From contig CACWPM010000027.1 in the NCBI GenBank assembly GCA_902762795.1, positions 21,898-85,897 on the forward strand: a stretch of 64,000 nt of DNA, in the 5' to 3' direction. Position numbers and translations under genes: made by a program. Shown in pieces: positions 57,546 to 64,000 of this stretch. Position 1 is the stretch's first letter. Each line of letters starts with the position of its first letter. The notes under the pieces were generated by a model that made no database searches, had not been told where the DNA came from, and saw only the letters and a program-made list of their open reading frames with translations. The stretch is from Fibrobacter succinogenes (lineage in GTDB: Bacteria; Fibrobacterota; Fibrobacteria; Fibrobacterales; Fibrobacteraceae).

Positions 57546-58124
57546 CTAATACATTTTTGTCGGATTTAAACGGCAAAATGAACCCGGTTTGTAATGGTCT
57601 TGCGTGTAGTAAACGAAACAGGTTTCAGGTGTTATGCGGAAAATAAGGCGGTTCGGGCCCCGGTTTTTTTCGTCCGGGTAATCCACGTCAGATTCGGTAT
57701 AGTGTTGGTCCGCGGGCAAAACCGGCAGTGCGGCGTCACGGTTGTAAAATGTGTCGCCTCCGACCATGATTCCCAAGAATTCCTCCGGATTGTAATTGAA
57801 TTTTGGGCACTTGCTCCCTCTTTTTTCCTCGCAGAGTTTTCTTGAGCTGTCCTTTTTGACGTAGTTGTGCGGTAGGTGGCCAGCCTTGCATATATATGCG
57901 GCAACTTCTTTAAAGCTGTCGAAGTGCGCGTTCGTATCTAGGGTGTCCGCAAGGGTTGTCCAATTGATGTCGCTGTTTATGCTGCAATCATCCGGTGTTG
58001 GCGATTGTAGGTACAAGTTGTCCCTAGTGATTTTTGTTGTATCCTTGGCACATGCGAAAAAGAATGTTGTGCAAAAGAGGAGGTATAGAAGGTTTGCTTT
58101 CTTTGTTTTAAGAAAATGGAACAT
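57546..58124 (-). CDS. Barnase-family ribonuclease with lipoprotein signal
   Basis: The start was set at 58124 because CAGGAG lies 8 bases upstream; an ATG 30 bases earlier has none. The 192-residue product has a signal ending FFFAC (Cys25) and then a domain at about 70-190 with the full barnase layout: LPHNYVKK, GGDTFYNRDAALP, YTESDVDYP, GPNRLIF and YYTQDHYK. The barnase active-site residues Lys27, Arg59, Glu73, Arg83, Arg87 and His102 correspond to Lys91, Arg129, Glu144, Arg155, Arg159 and His177. Guanyl-preferring RNA cleavage outside the cytoplasm is expected. Extra cysteines (79, 98, 106, 169, 184) may form disulfides. No barstar-like gene is seen nearby; export itself may protect the cell. 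Confidence 0.8.
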   Translation of the reverse strand: MFHFLKTKKANLLYLLFCTTFFFACAKDTTKITRDNLYLQSPTPDDCSINSDINWTTLADTLDTNAHFDSFKEVAAYICKAGHLPHNYVKKDSSRKLCEEKRGSKCPKFNYNPEEFLGIMVGGDTFYNRDAALPVLPADQHYTESDVDYPDEKNRGPNRLIFRITPETCFVYYTQDHYKPGSFCRLNPTKMY

Positions 58125-58150
58125 TTGATGTTCTCCTGTAGTTTTGAAAA

Positions 58151-58200
58151 ACATTTTTTCTTTTCTCTTATTAATTGCGCGAAACTCCGTTTTTACTCAT
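58151..58200 (-). repeat. Duplicated upstream element, copy 2
   Basis: Second copy of the element at 57457-57503, lying just upstream of the barnase-like gene, with the same short MSKNG...SRN reading frame. The gap 58201-58392 beyond it shows no gene. Confidence 0.6.
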
Positions 58201-58392
58201 GGAATTTTTGTAAACATTCGCTTACGTTTGGGACGGGCTTTGGGACGCTTTAATTAGGATCTGTAGGCTTGTGGCCCCCTGTTTTTTGTCTTTTGCTTTT
58301 GTCTGCCGATTTTATATAAAAATTTCTTTACGTCTTGCACGGGAAAACGTATGGAGGGTGAACTTGTTGAGCTTCGTCTGCGAAAAAAATTC

Positions 58393-58421
58393 TTGACTAT
58401 GTGAGGAAATTATAATATATT
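58393..58421 (+). promoter_or_regulatory. Sigma-70-like promoter of the sigma-factor/PrsW operon
   Basis: TTGACT (58393-58398), a 17-bp spacer and TATATT (58416-58421) form the best promoter in the window. Transcription would start near 58428, leaving a leader of about 110 bases before the sigma-factor gene. Confidence 0.7.
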
Positions 58422-58540
58422 TGTATGCAAACAAAACGCAGGGTGATGTTGTATGTGTAAAATAAAGTTATCGTTGCTATATATTTTGTCAAAAAAATTA
58501 CTATGAGATTATAGAGTTGTTTTGATGGGAGATGGGGTTG

Positions 58541-59122
58541 ATGCCCGATATCGATGGATTGCTATATATCCGGTTTTTGACTTATAATGACCAGGAGGCT
58601 CTTGAAGTTCTTTTTAACAAGTTTAGGGACGGGTTGATTTTATTTCTTTATGGATGTGTTCAAAACGAGGATGTTGCCGAAGAGTTGATGATGGATACCT
58701 TTGCAATACTCGCTTCCGGGACCACTTGCTATAAAGAGAATGATGAAGCGTCGTTCAAGACTTGGCTTTTTGCTGTTGCCAAAAATCAGGCGTTACTTTA
58801 TTTGCGAAAGTGGAAACGCCGTTTTATTTCTCAGAGAAAAGAATTTTTGAATAGCGTAGAGGCGGATGTCTGTTTTCATCCTGTTGCGGAGCTTTTGAAA
58901 AACGAGAGGGACGCTCAACTGTATAAAGCGATGAAGTCCATCGATTCGGATTACAGGCAAGCGCTTTTCTTGCTGTATTTCGAGAACATGAAACCCGAAC
59001 AGATCAGTCGGATTATAAAGAAGAACATCAAGCAGACGTATAATATTTTGGCAAGGGGCAAGGAATCGCTTCGTGCCGCTTATGAAAGGATGGGACGCAC
59101 ATGGAATTTATTGGGTATATAA
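58541..59122 (+). CDS. ECF-type RNA polymerase sigma factor
   Basis: ECF sigma factors direct polymerase to a small regulon, usually under an anti-sigma factor. The 193-residue product has region 2 at about 10-90 (ALEVLFNKFRDGLILFLYG, DVAEELMMDTFAILA, FKTWLFAVAKNQALLYLRKWKRR). Region 4 lies at about 125-180 (AMKSIDSDYRQALFLLYFENMKPEQISRIIKKN, then QTYNILARGKESLRAAY). Start 58541 was chosen because GGGAG lies 9 bases upstream; ATG 58532 is too close to it. The gene ends inside the next small ORF. Its neighbours, a multi-spanning membrane protein and a PrsW-like protease, suggest control by membrane release. Confidence 0.88.
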   Translation: MPDIDGLLYIRFLTYNDQEALEVLFNKFRDGLILFLYGCVQNEDVAEELMMDTFAILASGTTCYKENDEASFKTWLFAVAKNQALLYLRKWKRRFISQRKEFLNSVEADVCFHPVAELLKNERDAQLYKAMKSIDSDYRQALFLLYFENMKPEQISRIIKKNIKQTYNILARGKESLRAAYERMGRTWNLLGI

Positions 59123-59217
59123 TTACGGGCTTGATTTCGTTTGTCCTGGGAGTGTTGGCTACGCAACTTGCTTTGCACTTGAAAAGGGTCAAGCTGGAGA
59201 ATTCAAAAGATGAGTGA
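59101..59217 (+). CDS. Tiny single-span membrane protein, 38 aa
   Basis: This ORF overlaps the end of the sigma-factor gene by 22 bases and the start of the next gene by 8 (ATGAGTGA). The product is one membrane helix (FIGYIITGLISFVLGVLATQLAL) and a basic tail (HLKRVKLENSKDE), an N-out topology by charge. Nested overlaps on both sides argue that it is translated. It could be a minimal anti-sigma-like tether or a subunit of the following membrane protein. Confidence 0.55.
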   Translation: MEFIGYIITGLISFVLGVLATQLALHLKRVKLENSKDE

Positions 59218-60004
59218 TTTTGCAAACATCGAAGTCCTGTCGACCGTCCTTCAAGTAGTTGTCTTGGTTGTCGTTATCGCGAAAACAAACAGGCTTATAA
59301 TCAATGAAAAATCCTTTTTTCTCCCGTTTTTCTTTGCCCTGGCCATGGCGAGCTTTTTCTTGAGCGATGTGTATTGGTTTGTCTACGATGTTCTGAAGCC
59401 GGATACGCGGATGCCGATTGCCGCCAATGAATTTGGGGAATGCGCAATGATCCTTCTTTTGTCGGCGGGGCTGGAAACTTTGCTTACTGACAAGAAAAAA
59501 GTGGCGGGGGAGATTGTATATGCTGTCTTGTATACTGCGGCGAACATTGCGTTATGGATCGTATGGACTGGGGAGTGGTTACAAGATATCTTGTTCGGGA
59601 TACCGTACGCCTATTTCTTGTGGGTCTTGATTCGTGGCATGCGGACGAGGGAAATGATGGGGCGGAAGGAATTGTTCATGGCGATGGCGATGAGTATTTT
59701 TGTTTTGATAAACCTCTCTGCGGTCTGTTTTGTCGATGGAATTGTCCGTGAGTTTGTTGTGCAGCTGTGTTATGTGACGATGTTTACCATGATGGTGTGG
59801 CTAGGTGTCAAGAGCTTTAGGCGGATGGATTTTTTTGTGACTTCGACCTTCTTTTTATGGACGAACTTGGCGATGTTTGCAACTCCGGTTCCCTATTATT
59901 ACGTGTCTTTTATCGGAAATACGGTTGCGCTACCGTTGATGCTCTTGTCGATGAAAAAGGAACTTTTGACAGATAAGGAAATTGTTGCCCATGATCTATG
60001 CTGA
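59210..60004 (+). CDS. Multi-spanning membrane protein, possible sensor or anti-sigma component
   Basis: The 264-residue product has about eight hydrophobic segments (for example VLQVVVLVVVIAK, FFFALAMASFFLSDVYWFVYDVL, ILFGIPYAYFLWVLIRGM, FVVQLCYVTMFTMMVWLGV) and short loops. This recalls 7TM-type sensor modules without any attached signalling domain. It is translationally linked on both sides within the sigma-factor operon. Given that context, it is the best candidate to hold or sense the signal for the sigma factor, but no known anti-sigma motif is visible. Confidence 0.65.
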   Translation: MSDFANIEVLSTVLQVVVLVVVIAKTNRLIINEKSFFLPFFFALAMASFFLSDVYWFVYDVLKPDTRMPIAANEFGECAMILLLSAGLETLLTDKKKVAGEIVYAVLYTAANIALWIVWTGEWLQDILFGIPYAYFLWVLIRGMRTREMMGRKELFMAMAMSIFVLINLSAVCFVDGIVREFVVQLCYVTMFTMMVWLGVKSFRRMDFFVTSTFFLWTNLAMFATPVPYYYVSFIGNTVALPLMLLSMKKELLTDKEIVAHDLC

Positions 60005-60626
60005 AAATGTCTTGATATGCATAGCGGTTCCGTTTACGATTTCCTTGTTGTTCATTAAGGGGACTGCCCGATGGTTGACAGTCTGTTTCCTGACGGGCAT
60101 GGTAGTCTGCATTTTGTCGGCGTATATTGCTGGTTTTTTCGAAATGACCTCCGGATTCAGTGCCGAGGATACTTCTATTTACCTTTCACCGATTGTGGAA
60201 GAGGTCATGAAGCTTTTGTCCATTTTATTCTGCATGTTCATAATCGAACCGTCGGATGACGAAATAGATTTGTTGGCCGTTGGTATCGGGGTGGGGTTTG
60301 CGACTTTCGAAAACTGCTGCTTGATCTTGTCATCGGGGGAAACTCAATTAACTTATGTGTTCATTCGCGGGGCCGCTGTCGGCGTCATGCATATTGTGAC
60401 TCTGGTCGCTCTTGCCAAGGGAATGCAACTTTTGAAGACGTACAAGGTTTTTTCCTTAGCCGGAGTTGCAGGCGTGTTGTCGTTGTCCGTGACGGTCCAT
60501 GGACTTTACAATTTGCTGGTTTCCAAGCCGGGGCTTCCGTCTTACATCGGGTATGTGATGCCGATGGTGTGCGCTATTTTGTTGTATATGGTAAATAGCG
60601 AGAGCGATCAATGTATTGAAAAGTAG
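59991..60626 (+). CDS. PrsW-like intramembrane metalloprotease
   Basis: PrsW proteins cut membrane anti-sigma factors (RsiW in Bacillus) and release ECF sigma factors. The 211-residue product has the family motifs in order within membrane segments: SPIVEEVMKLL (the EExxK motif), GFATFENCC, IRGAAVGVMHIV and VHGLYNLLV, whose Glu and His residues are the expected metal ligands. ATG 59991 has AAGGAA about 10 bases upstream and overlaps the previous gene by 14 bases. Presence in an operon with an ECF sigma factor strongly suggests regulated intramembrane proteolysis of a local anti-sigma component. Confidence 0.85.
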   Translation: MIYAENVLICIAVPFTISLLFIKGTARWLTVCFLTGMVVCILSAYIAGFFEMTSGFSAEDTSIYLSPIVEEVMKLLSILFCMFIIEPSDDEIDLLAVGIGVGFATFENCCLILSSGETQLTYVFIRGAAVGVMHIVTLVALAKGMQLLKTYKVFSLAGVAGVLSLSVTVHGLYNLLVSKPGLPSYIGYVMPMVCAILLYMVNSESDQCIEK

Positions 60627-60866
60627 TTTTTGATTGTACTGTGTCGCGGGACCTGATTCGTATGTGACGAGGCGGGCGTAATTAGTTTGTTTGCCGCATT
60701 ATCGTAAATAAAATTACGTTTGTGTGTAAATTTTTTGTTTCTTTAATCTAGAAGATATTTTTTTTGTTATATATAGTAAAAAACTATTTGATGTTATCAA
60801 AAGTTTATAATTTTATTACGTTTATTTTGTTCATTTTTTAACAACGCCATTTATTGGAGGTATTCT

Positions 60867-61652
60867 ATGGCAAAAGAAATGGTTGTTTTACAGGGTAAAC
60901 CGTTTTCGGTTGATCTGCAGTCTATGGTCAGTTCCACAAATTACGGGTGGTGCCTGACCGCGCTTCCGCAAGGGATCGCTCTGTTCGGAATGGAAAACGT
61001 TCCGACGGCGTGTGGGATTGCGCCTGTGGTTCAAAGATTTTGGTTTGGCGCTATATCCGCAACAAAGGAAAAAGTGGAAATCGAGTTCACGTTGGTGAAG
61101 TTGACTGACATGACCCCGTCGAAGCAAAAGCATGTTGTGGTCGTGACGGTCATTCCGAGCGAATCGGAAGAGTTCGCCAAGTTCAGCGAAAACGACGACG
61201 CGATGGTCGATGCCGTATGCAATGCTGCTATGCCTTACGGGCTCGTTTTGGGAACGCAGGATGTGGCGTTTAAGTACGGTTATCCGGTAGATACGAGTGT
61301 GAAGTACGGTTACCCCTGCGGCGTGCAAGATGCAACGCAGTGTTGTGAAGATGCCTGCGCATCGCAACCTGTGGCCTTGAAATATGGTATTCCTTCGCCG
61401 ATTTTGAAATACGGTTTCCCGGTGGATACGGGCGTGAAGTACGGTTACCCCTGCGGCGTGCAAGATGCTTCTCAGTGTTGTGAAGATGCTTGCGACTCGC
61501 AACCTGTGGCCTTGAAATACGGCATTCCTTCGCCGACTTTGAAATATGGCGTTCCTTCGCCGACTTTGAAATACGGTTTTCCCAACAGGTCCCAAAATGT
61601 ATCGCTGATTTATGGATTTAGGGCGGACACGAAGAATTTGCCCAATAAATAG
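60867..61652 (+). CDS. Repeat protein with eight KYGxP motifs, candidate radical-SAM-modified (RiPP-like) precursor
   Basis: GGAGGTATTCT precedes ATG after a 240-bp AT-rich gap, and no signal peptide is present. Residues 1-95 look like a chagasin/I42-type beta domain (GKPFSVDLQ, STNYGW, VVQRFWFGA, HVVVVTV); this is a weak match. Residues 123-253 form the repeat region, with KYG at 136, 146, 172, 181, 191, 217, 225 and 234, each followed by [Y/I/F/V]P, and a variant IYGF at 248. Two copies of a 45-residue unit (136-180, 181-225) each include the four-Cys cluster CGVQDA[TS]QCCEDAC. A radical SAM/SPASM gene follows 111 bases downstream. I infer that the repeats are modified core peptides, possibly at Tyr, Lys or Cys; no known RiPP class matches. 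Confidence 0.72.
   Translation: MAKEMVVLQGKPFSVDLQSMVSSTNYGWCLTALPQGIALFGMENVPTACGIAPVVQRFWFGAISATKEKVEIEFTLVKLTDMTPSKQKHVVVVTVIPSESEEFAKFSENDDAMVDAVCNAAMPYGLVLGTQDVAFKYGYPVDTSVKYGYPCGVQDATQCCEDACASQPVALKYGIPSPILKYGFPVDTGVKYGYPCGVQDASQCCEDACDSQPVALKYGIPSPTLKYGVPSPTLKYGFPNRSQNVSLIYGFRADTKNLPNK
61272..61541 (+). repeat. Two tandem 135-bp repeats coding for the KYGxP/Cys unit
   Basis: The units 61272-61406 and 61407-61541 are nearly identical in DNA, differing mostly at codons for T/S, A/D and I/T. They recently duplicated. A partial third unit of KYGxPSPT steps continues to about 61570. Confidence 0.85.
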
Positions 61653-61690
61653 GTCTTTATAAGCGATTCAGCGAAAACGTTAAATGACAT

Positions 61691-61719
61691 TCACCTCATC
61701 CTTTCACGGGATGGGGTGA
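61691..61719 (+). promoter_or_regulatory. Strong hairpin between precursor and radical SAM gene
   Basis: An 11-bp stem with one G-U pair (TCACCTCATCC with GGATGGGGTGA) encloses a 7-base loop. It is not followed by a T-run, so it may act as an mRNA stability or attenuation element rather than a full terminator. Confidence 0.6.
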
Positions 61720-61732
61720 TGCTTAATATCAG

Positions 61733-61750
61733 AACTGCCTGCTGGCAGTT
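61733..61750 (+). promoter_or_regulatory. Second hairpin, abutting the radical SAM ribosome-binding site
   Basis: AACTGCC and GGCAGTT form a perfect 7-bp stem with a 4-base loop, ending one base before GGAGG of the radical SAM gene. It could lower maturase translation relative to the precursor. Confidence 0.6.
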
Positions 61751-61763
61751 TGGAGGTTTATTA

Positions 61764-63221
61764 ATGGCTAATATCGGGTATCAGCCGGTTACCGCTGTGT
61801 GGGAAGTGACAATGGGTTGCAACATGCGTTGCGGGCATTGCGGCTCTTCTTGTGCGGGGGCACTCCCGGGGCAGCTGAGTACTGAAGAAGCGCTTGATTT
61901 GTGTGATCAAATTGCGGAACTTGGGTTGAAATGGATTACTTTGTCTGGTGGCGAGCCGCTTACGAGAAAAGACACTCCCGAACTGGTGAAACGGCTTTCC
62001 GGGAATGGCGTTCTGGTGAACATGATCACGAACGGCTGGCTTCTTGACAAAAAGATGGCTCAAAGGTTAAAGGAAAATGGTATTTCGACAGTAGCGATAA
62101 GCATTGACGGCATTCCCGAAATCCATGACAAGATCAGGATGAAAGGGGCCTTTGAACATGCTAGGCAGGCCTTTGACGCAATGACGGAGCTTGGAATACA
62201 TACTGGAGCCGTCACGACCATCACCAAGCAGAATATAGATATCCTTCCGGAGTTGAAGGAAGAACTTATCCGCATGGGTGTCAAAACATGGCAGGTGCAA
62301 ATCGGGCTCCCGATGGGGAACTTGAAAAAACGCCCGGATTGGCTTTTGGAACCGAGGCAAGTCAGGGATATCATTGATTTCTGCTACAATACCGCGAAAG
62401 AGGGGAGAATTCGGATCTACCCGGCCGACTGTATAGGGTATTACACGAAGAAAGATCTTGAAACGCGTCGCATCTCTTACGGGACTAACGGTTATTCGTT
62501 ATGGGACGGCTGCAACGCGGGTGTACGCGGCTTCGGCATATTGCATAACGGCGACATTCTAGGCTGTACTTCTATCCGTTCCAAGGAGTTTATCGAAGGG
62601 AACATCCGCGAAAGAAAGCTTCGCGAAATTTGGGAAGACGAAAACGCGTTTGTATGGAGACGCCACCTGACTAAGGATAAACTTTCCGGGGCATGCAAAA
62701 AATGCGTTTATGGTTCGAAGTGCCTTGGCGGTTGCCCGAACACGCGCCTTACGATGAAGGGTAGCATATATGAAGAAAATGAATATTGTGCATACAACCT
62801 TTCTCTTAAGGATATGGAGGCGAAGTATTCCAAGTGCGATAACGCACCTGCATTGCGCGATTTGGCAATTTCGCTGATACCGCAGGAGAATTTCCAAGAA
62901 GCTTCGTTCGCTTTAAAGCGGGCGCAGGAGCTGGATTCTGAAAATGCGGATACTTACAGGGCTTTGGGATACAGCGAGTTCATGTGCGGCAACTATGAAG
63001 ATTGCCTTGCTGCAAACGACAAAGCGCTGGAGCTGAATAGCAACGATACTTATTCTATGGGCGGTCGAGCCCTTGCCCTGTATCGTCTCGGGAAAACGGA
63101 TGAAGCCTTGCAGGTCATGAATGAGGCTGTTGCTTTGTCTGGAGGGCAGGATCCGAACCTGTTGCAGGACTTAAGGTATATGAAAAGCGACATTGCCGCA
63201 AAGGCTGCTGCCGCAAGGTAA
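61764..63221 (+). CDS. Radical SAM/SPASM enzyme with C-terminal TPR domain, candidate peptide maturase
   Basis: GGAGGTTTATTA fixes the start at 61764; 16 further upstream codons lack support. Residues 15-220 form the radical SAM domain with the cluster motif CNMRCGHC (Cys19, 23, 26) and SAM-site LSGGEPL. A SPASM-type domain at about 250-365 supplies more cluster cysteines (CNAG, ILGCTSIRS, GACKKCVYGSKCLGGCPNT, EYCAY). Residues 370-485 are TPR-like helices (RALGYSEFMCGNYEDCLAAN, RALALYRLGKTDEALQV) that could hold the repetitive substrate. SPASM enzymes commonly form thioether or C-C bonds in ribosomal peptides. No peptide-binding RRE domain is evident. Adjacency to the KYGxP protein makes that its likely substrate. 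Confidence 0.88.
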   Translation: MANIGYQPVTAVWEVTMGCNMRCGHCGSSCAGALPGQLSTEEALDLCDQIAELGLKWITLSGGEPLTRKDTPELVKRLSGNGVLVNMITNGWLLDKKMAQRLKENGISTVAISIDGIPEIHDKIRMKGAFEHARQAFDAMTELGIHTGAVTTITKQNIDILPELKEELIRMGVKTWQVQIGLPMGNLKKRPDWLLEPRQVRDIIDFCYNTAKEGRIRIYPADCIGYYTKKDLETRRISYGTNGYSLWDGCNAGVRGFGILHNGDILGCTSIRSKEFIEGNIRERKLREIWEDENAFVWRRHLTKDKLSGACKKCVYGSKCLGGCPNTRLTMKGSIYEENEYCAYNLSLKDMEAKYSKCDNAPALRDLAISLIPQENFQEASFALKRAQELDSENADTYRALGYSEFMCGNYEDCLAANDKALELNSNDTYSMGGRALALYRLGKTDEALQVMNEAVALSGGQDPNLLQDLRYMKSDIAAKAAAAR

Positions 63222-63244
63222 GCAAGCTTGCAGGTAAATAAAAA

Positions 63245-63276
63245 CACCCCGCCACTTTTTGGTGACGGGGCGTTTT
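63245..63276 (+). terminator. Terminator of the precursor/radical SAM unit
   Basis: A G/C-rich stem (CCCCG-c-CAC with GTG-a-CGGGG) with a T-rich loop is followed by GCGTTTTC, 24 bases after the radical SAM stop. Confidence 0.85.
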
Positions 63277-63372
63277 CGTAGAATGGTTTCTAAAAAAATT
63301 GGGGGTAAACGGCGTTGCCGATACCTATATTTAATAGTATAACACACTTCCGTGACTTATTATGGATTGACA

Positions 63373-63873
63373 ATGAAAAAAGTGGTAATAATCATCGCAT
63401 GCGTATTTTTATGGAATTGTGCAAATTGTGGTCACTCTAAGAGTTATTACAAAATCGTGGAAAAAGAATCGAAGATTGTTAAGTTCGATAGTACTCTTGT
63501 GAAAGATGCCTATATTACTGGAGGAAGAATAGATATGAATCCAGAAGGAATTTCGGAAAGGTATTTTGAAGCGATTCACGTTTATTTGGATAGCAACAAA
63601 TATGGAAATGTATTCCCCAAAAAGGTATCAGGTTCGTTTTTTAGGGGAGAGGATGAAGTCATAATTGATTCAACGAATATTCAAACTAAGGTGACTGTCC
63701 ATGGTGTGGGAATATTTGTACATCAAAAAATCATCGGAAATGAAACCCGCCTAAAATTAGTCATCTATAATGGGAATGAAGAATCTAAGCCCTTGGTCTT
63801 GGAATTCGATATTGCGCAACGCAGTTGGAAAACAACACGTTCTCATTGCGTTGATGAGTATCTTCTCTTATAG
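63373..63873 (+). CDS. Hypothetical exported protein, probable lipoprotein
   Basis: ATG 63373 begins a signal sequence (KKVVIIIACVFLWNCANC), preferred over a start 7 codons earlier; the lipobox is irregular (LWNC). The 166-residue product has a mature domain rich in beta strands (YITGGRIDMNP, HVYLDSNKYGNVFPKKVSG, TKVTVHGVGIFVHQK). No family is recognised. A short distance after the radical SAM terminator suggests an independent unit. Confidence 0.6.
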   Translation: MKKVVIIIACVFLWNCANCGHSKSYYKIVEKESKIVKFDSTLVKDAYITGGRIDMNPEGISERYFEAIHVYLDSNKYGNVFPKKVSGSFFRGEDEVIIDSTNIQTKVTVHGVGIFVHQKIIGNETRLKLVIYNGNEESKPLVLEFDIAQRSWKTTRSHCVDEYLLL

Positions 63874-63915
63874 TAGCCTCCTTCGCTTGGTAGTGGACGC
63901 ACGCTTCTAAACAAA

Positions 63916-63945
63916 ACGAGAGCCGAAATTTCTTTCGTCTCTCGT
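63916..63945. terminator. Long hairpin downstream of the last gene
   Basis: ACGAGAG and CTCTCGT pair outside, CGAAA and TTTCG pair inside, with one mismatch, giving 12 pairs around a 4-base loop. It lacks a proper T-run and overlaps the interspersed repeat, so it may be part of that element. Confidence 0.5.
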
Positions 63946-63976
63946 CTATAGGACCGAAGGTCCGTTCTTTCGTCTA
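63929..63976. repeat. Interspersed intergenic repeat, copy C
   Basis: TCTCGTCTATAG, a palindromic core GGACCGAAGGTCC and GTTCTTTCGTCTA repeat the architecture of 36881-36917 with a different core palindrome. The right end matches copy B at 38769. Confidence 0.6.
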
Positions 63977-64000
63977 AACTACACAGCCGTGTTCTGGCTC

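Noticed and set aside
47643..58124. Prophage or contractile injection structure suspected for the paired 800-residue proteins
   Set aside because: No sheath, tube, baseplate, AAA ATPase, integrase or terminase gene is found around them.
61272..61541. Tandem 135-bp repeat considered as an insertion sequence or CRISPR
   Set aside because: It is fully inside one reading frame, with a period divisible by three, and encodes conserved peptide motifs.

Overview
The window most likely comes from a Fibrobacter-type genome (phylum Fibrobacterota). Two adjacent lipoproteins (32546-35056) carry the FISUMP domain, the Fibrobacter succinogenes major paralogous domain. The recurrent -10 element is TATATT, and the intergenic regions carry short interspersed repeats. 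Composition is mosaic: TcA, the toxin tips and the immunity genes are visibly AT-rich, while the TcB/Rhs core is GC-rich.

Region 1 (1-293) holds the 3' end of an acetolactate synthase, a small ORF and a terminator. Region 2 (about 400-32515) is a large toxin locus. It has a TcA-type subunit of about 3270 residues, a GT1-like glycosyltransferase, and a TcB-TcC (SpvB/Rhs) fusion followed by a run of five further Rhs C-terminal cassettes. Each toxin tip is followed by a probable immunity gene. Tips include three members of one unnamed family (each paired with an Asp-box propeller-like anchored immunity protein), a PD-(D/E)XK-like nuclease, a lytic-transglycosylase-like domain and a zinc amidase. 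Four orphan cassettes begin with the same roughly 33-residue leader, placed so close to a TATATT box that leaderless transcripts are predicted. The main gene and one cassette are frameshifted by deletions that share left breakpoints.

Region 3 (32546-36759) has the two FISUMP lipoproteins and two exported unknowns. Region 4 (36847-38940) has aspS on the minus strand, with a one-base frameshift that is probably a sequence error, plus structured and repetitive intergenic DNA. Region 5 (39032-47596) has a membrane protein and a V-type ATPase operon in the order E, DUF2764, A, B, D, I, K. K reads as an in-frame tandem duplication with unequal ion-binding residues.

Region 6 (47643-58124, minus strand) is an unusual cluster. 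It contains a Hint-domain protein, two paralogous proteins of about 800 residues, an unknown with a DHIIPY motif, three copies of a small membrane protein, and a lipoprotein with a complete barnase active site. Region 7 (58393-63276) is the most exciting. A strong promoter drives an ECF sigma factor, a tiny membrane protein, a multi-spanning membrane protein and a PrsW-like intramembrane protease. These are followed by a protein with eight KYGxP motifs in 45-residue repeats and then a radical SAM/SPASM-TPR enzyme. I propose this is an undescribed RiPP-like peptide system under membrane-proteolysis control. The window ends with a small exported protein and an interspersed repeat.
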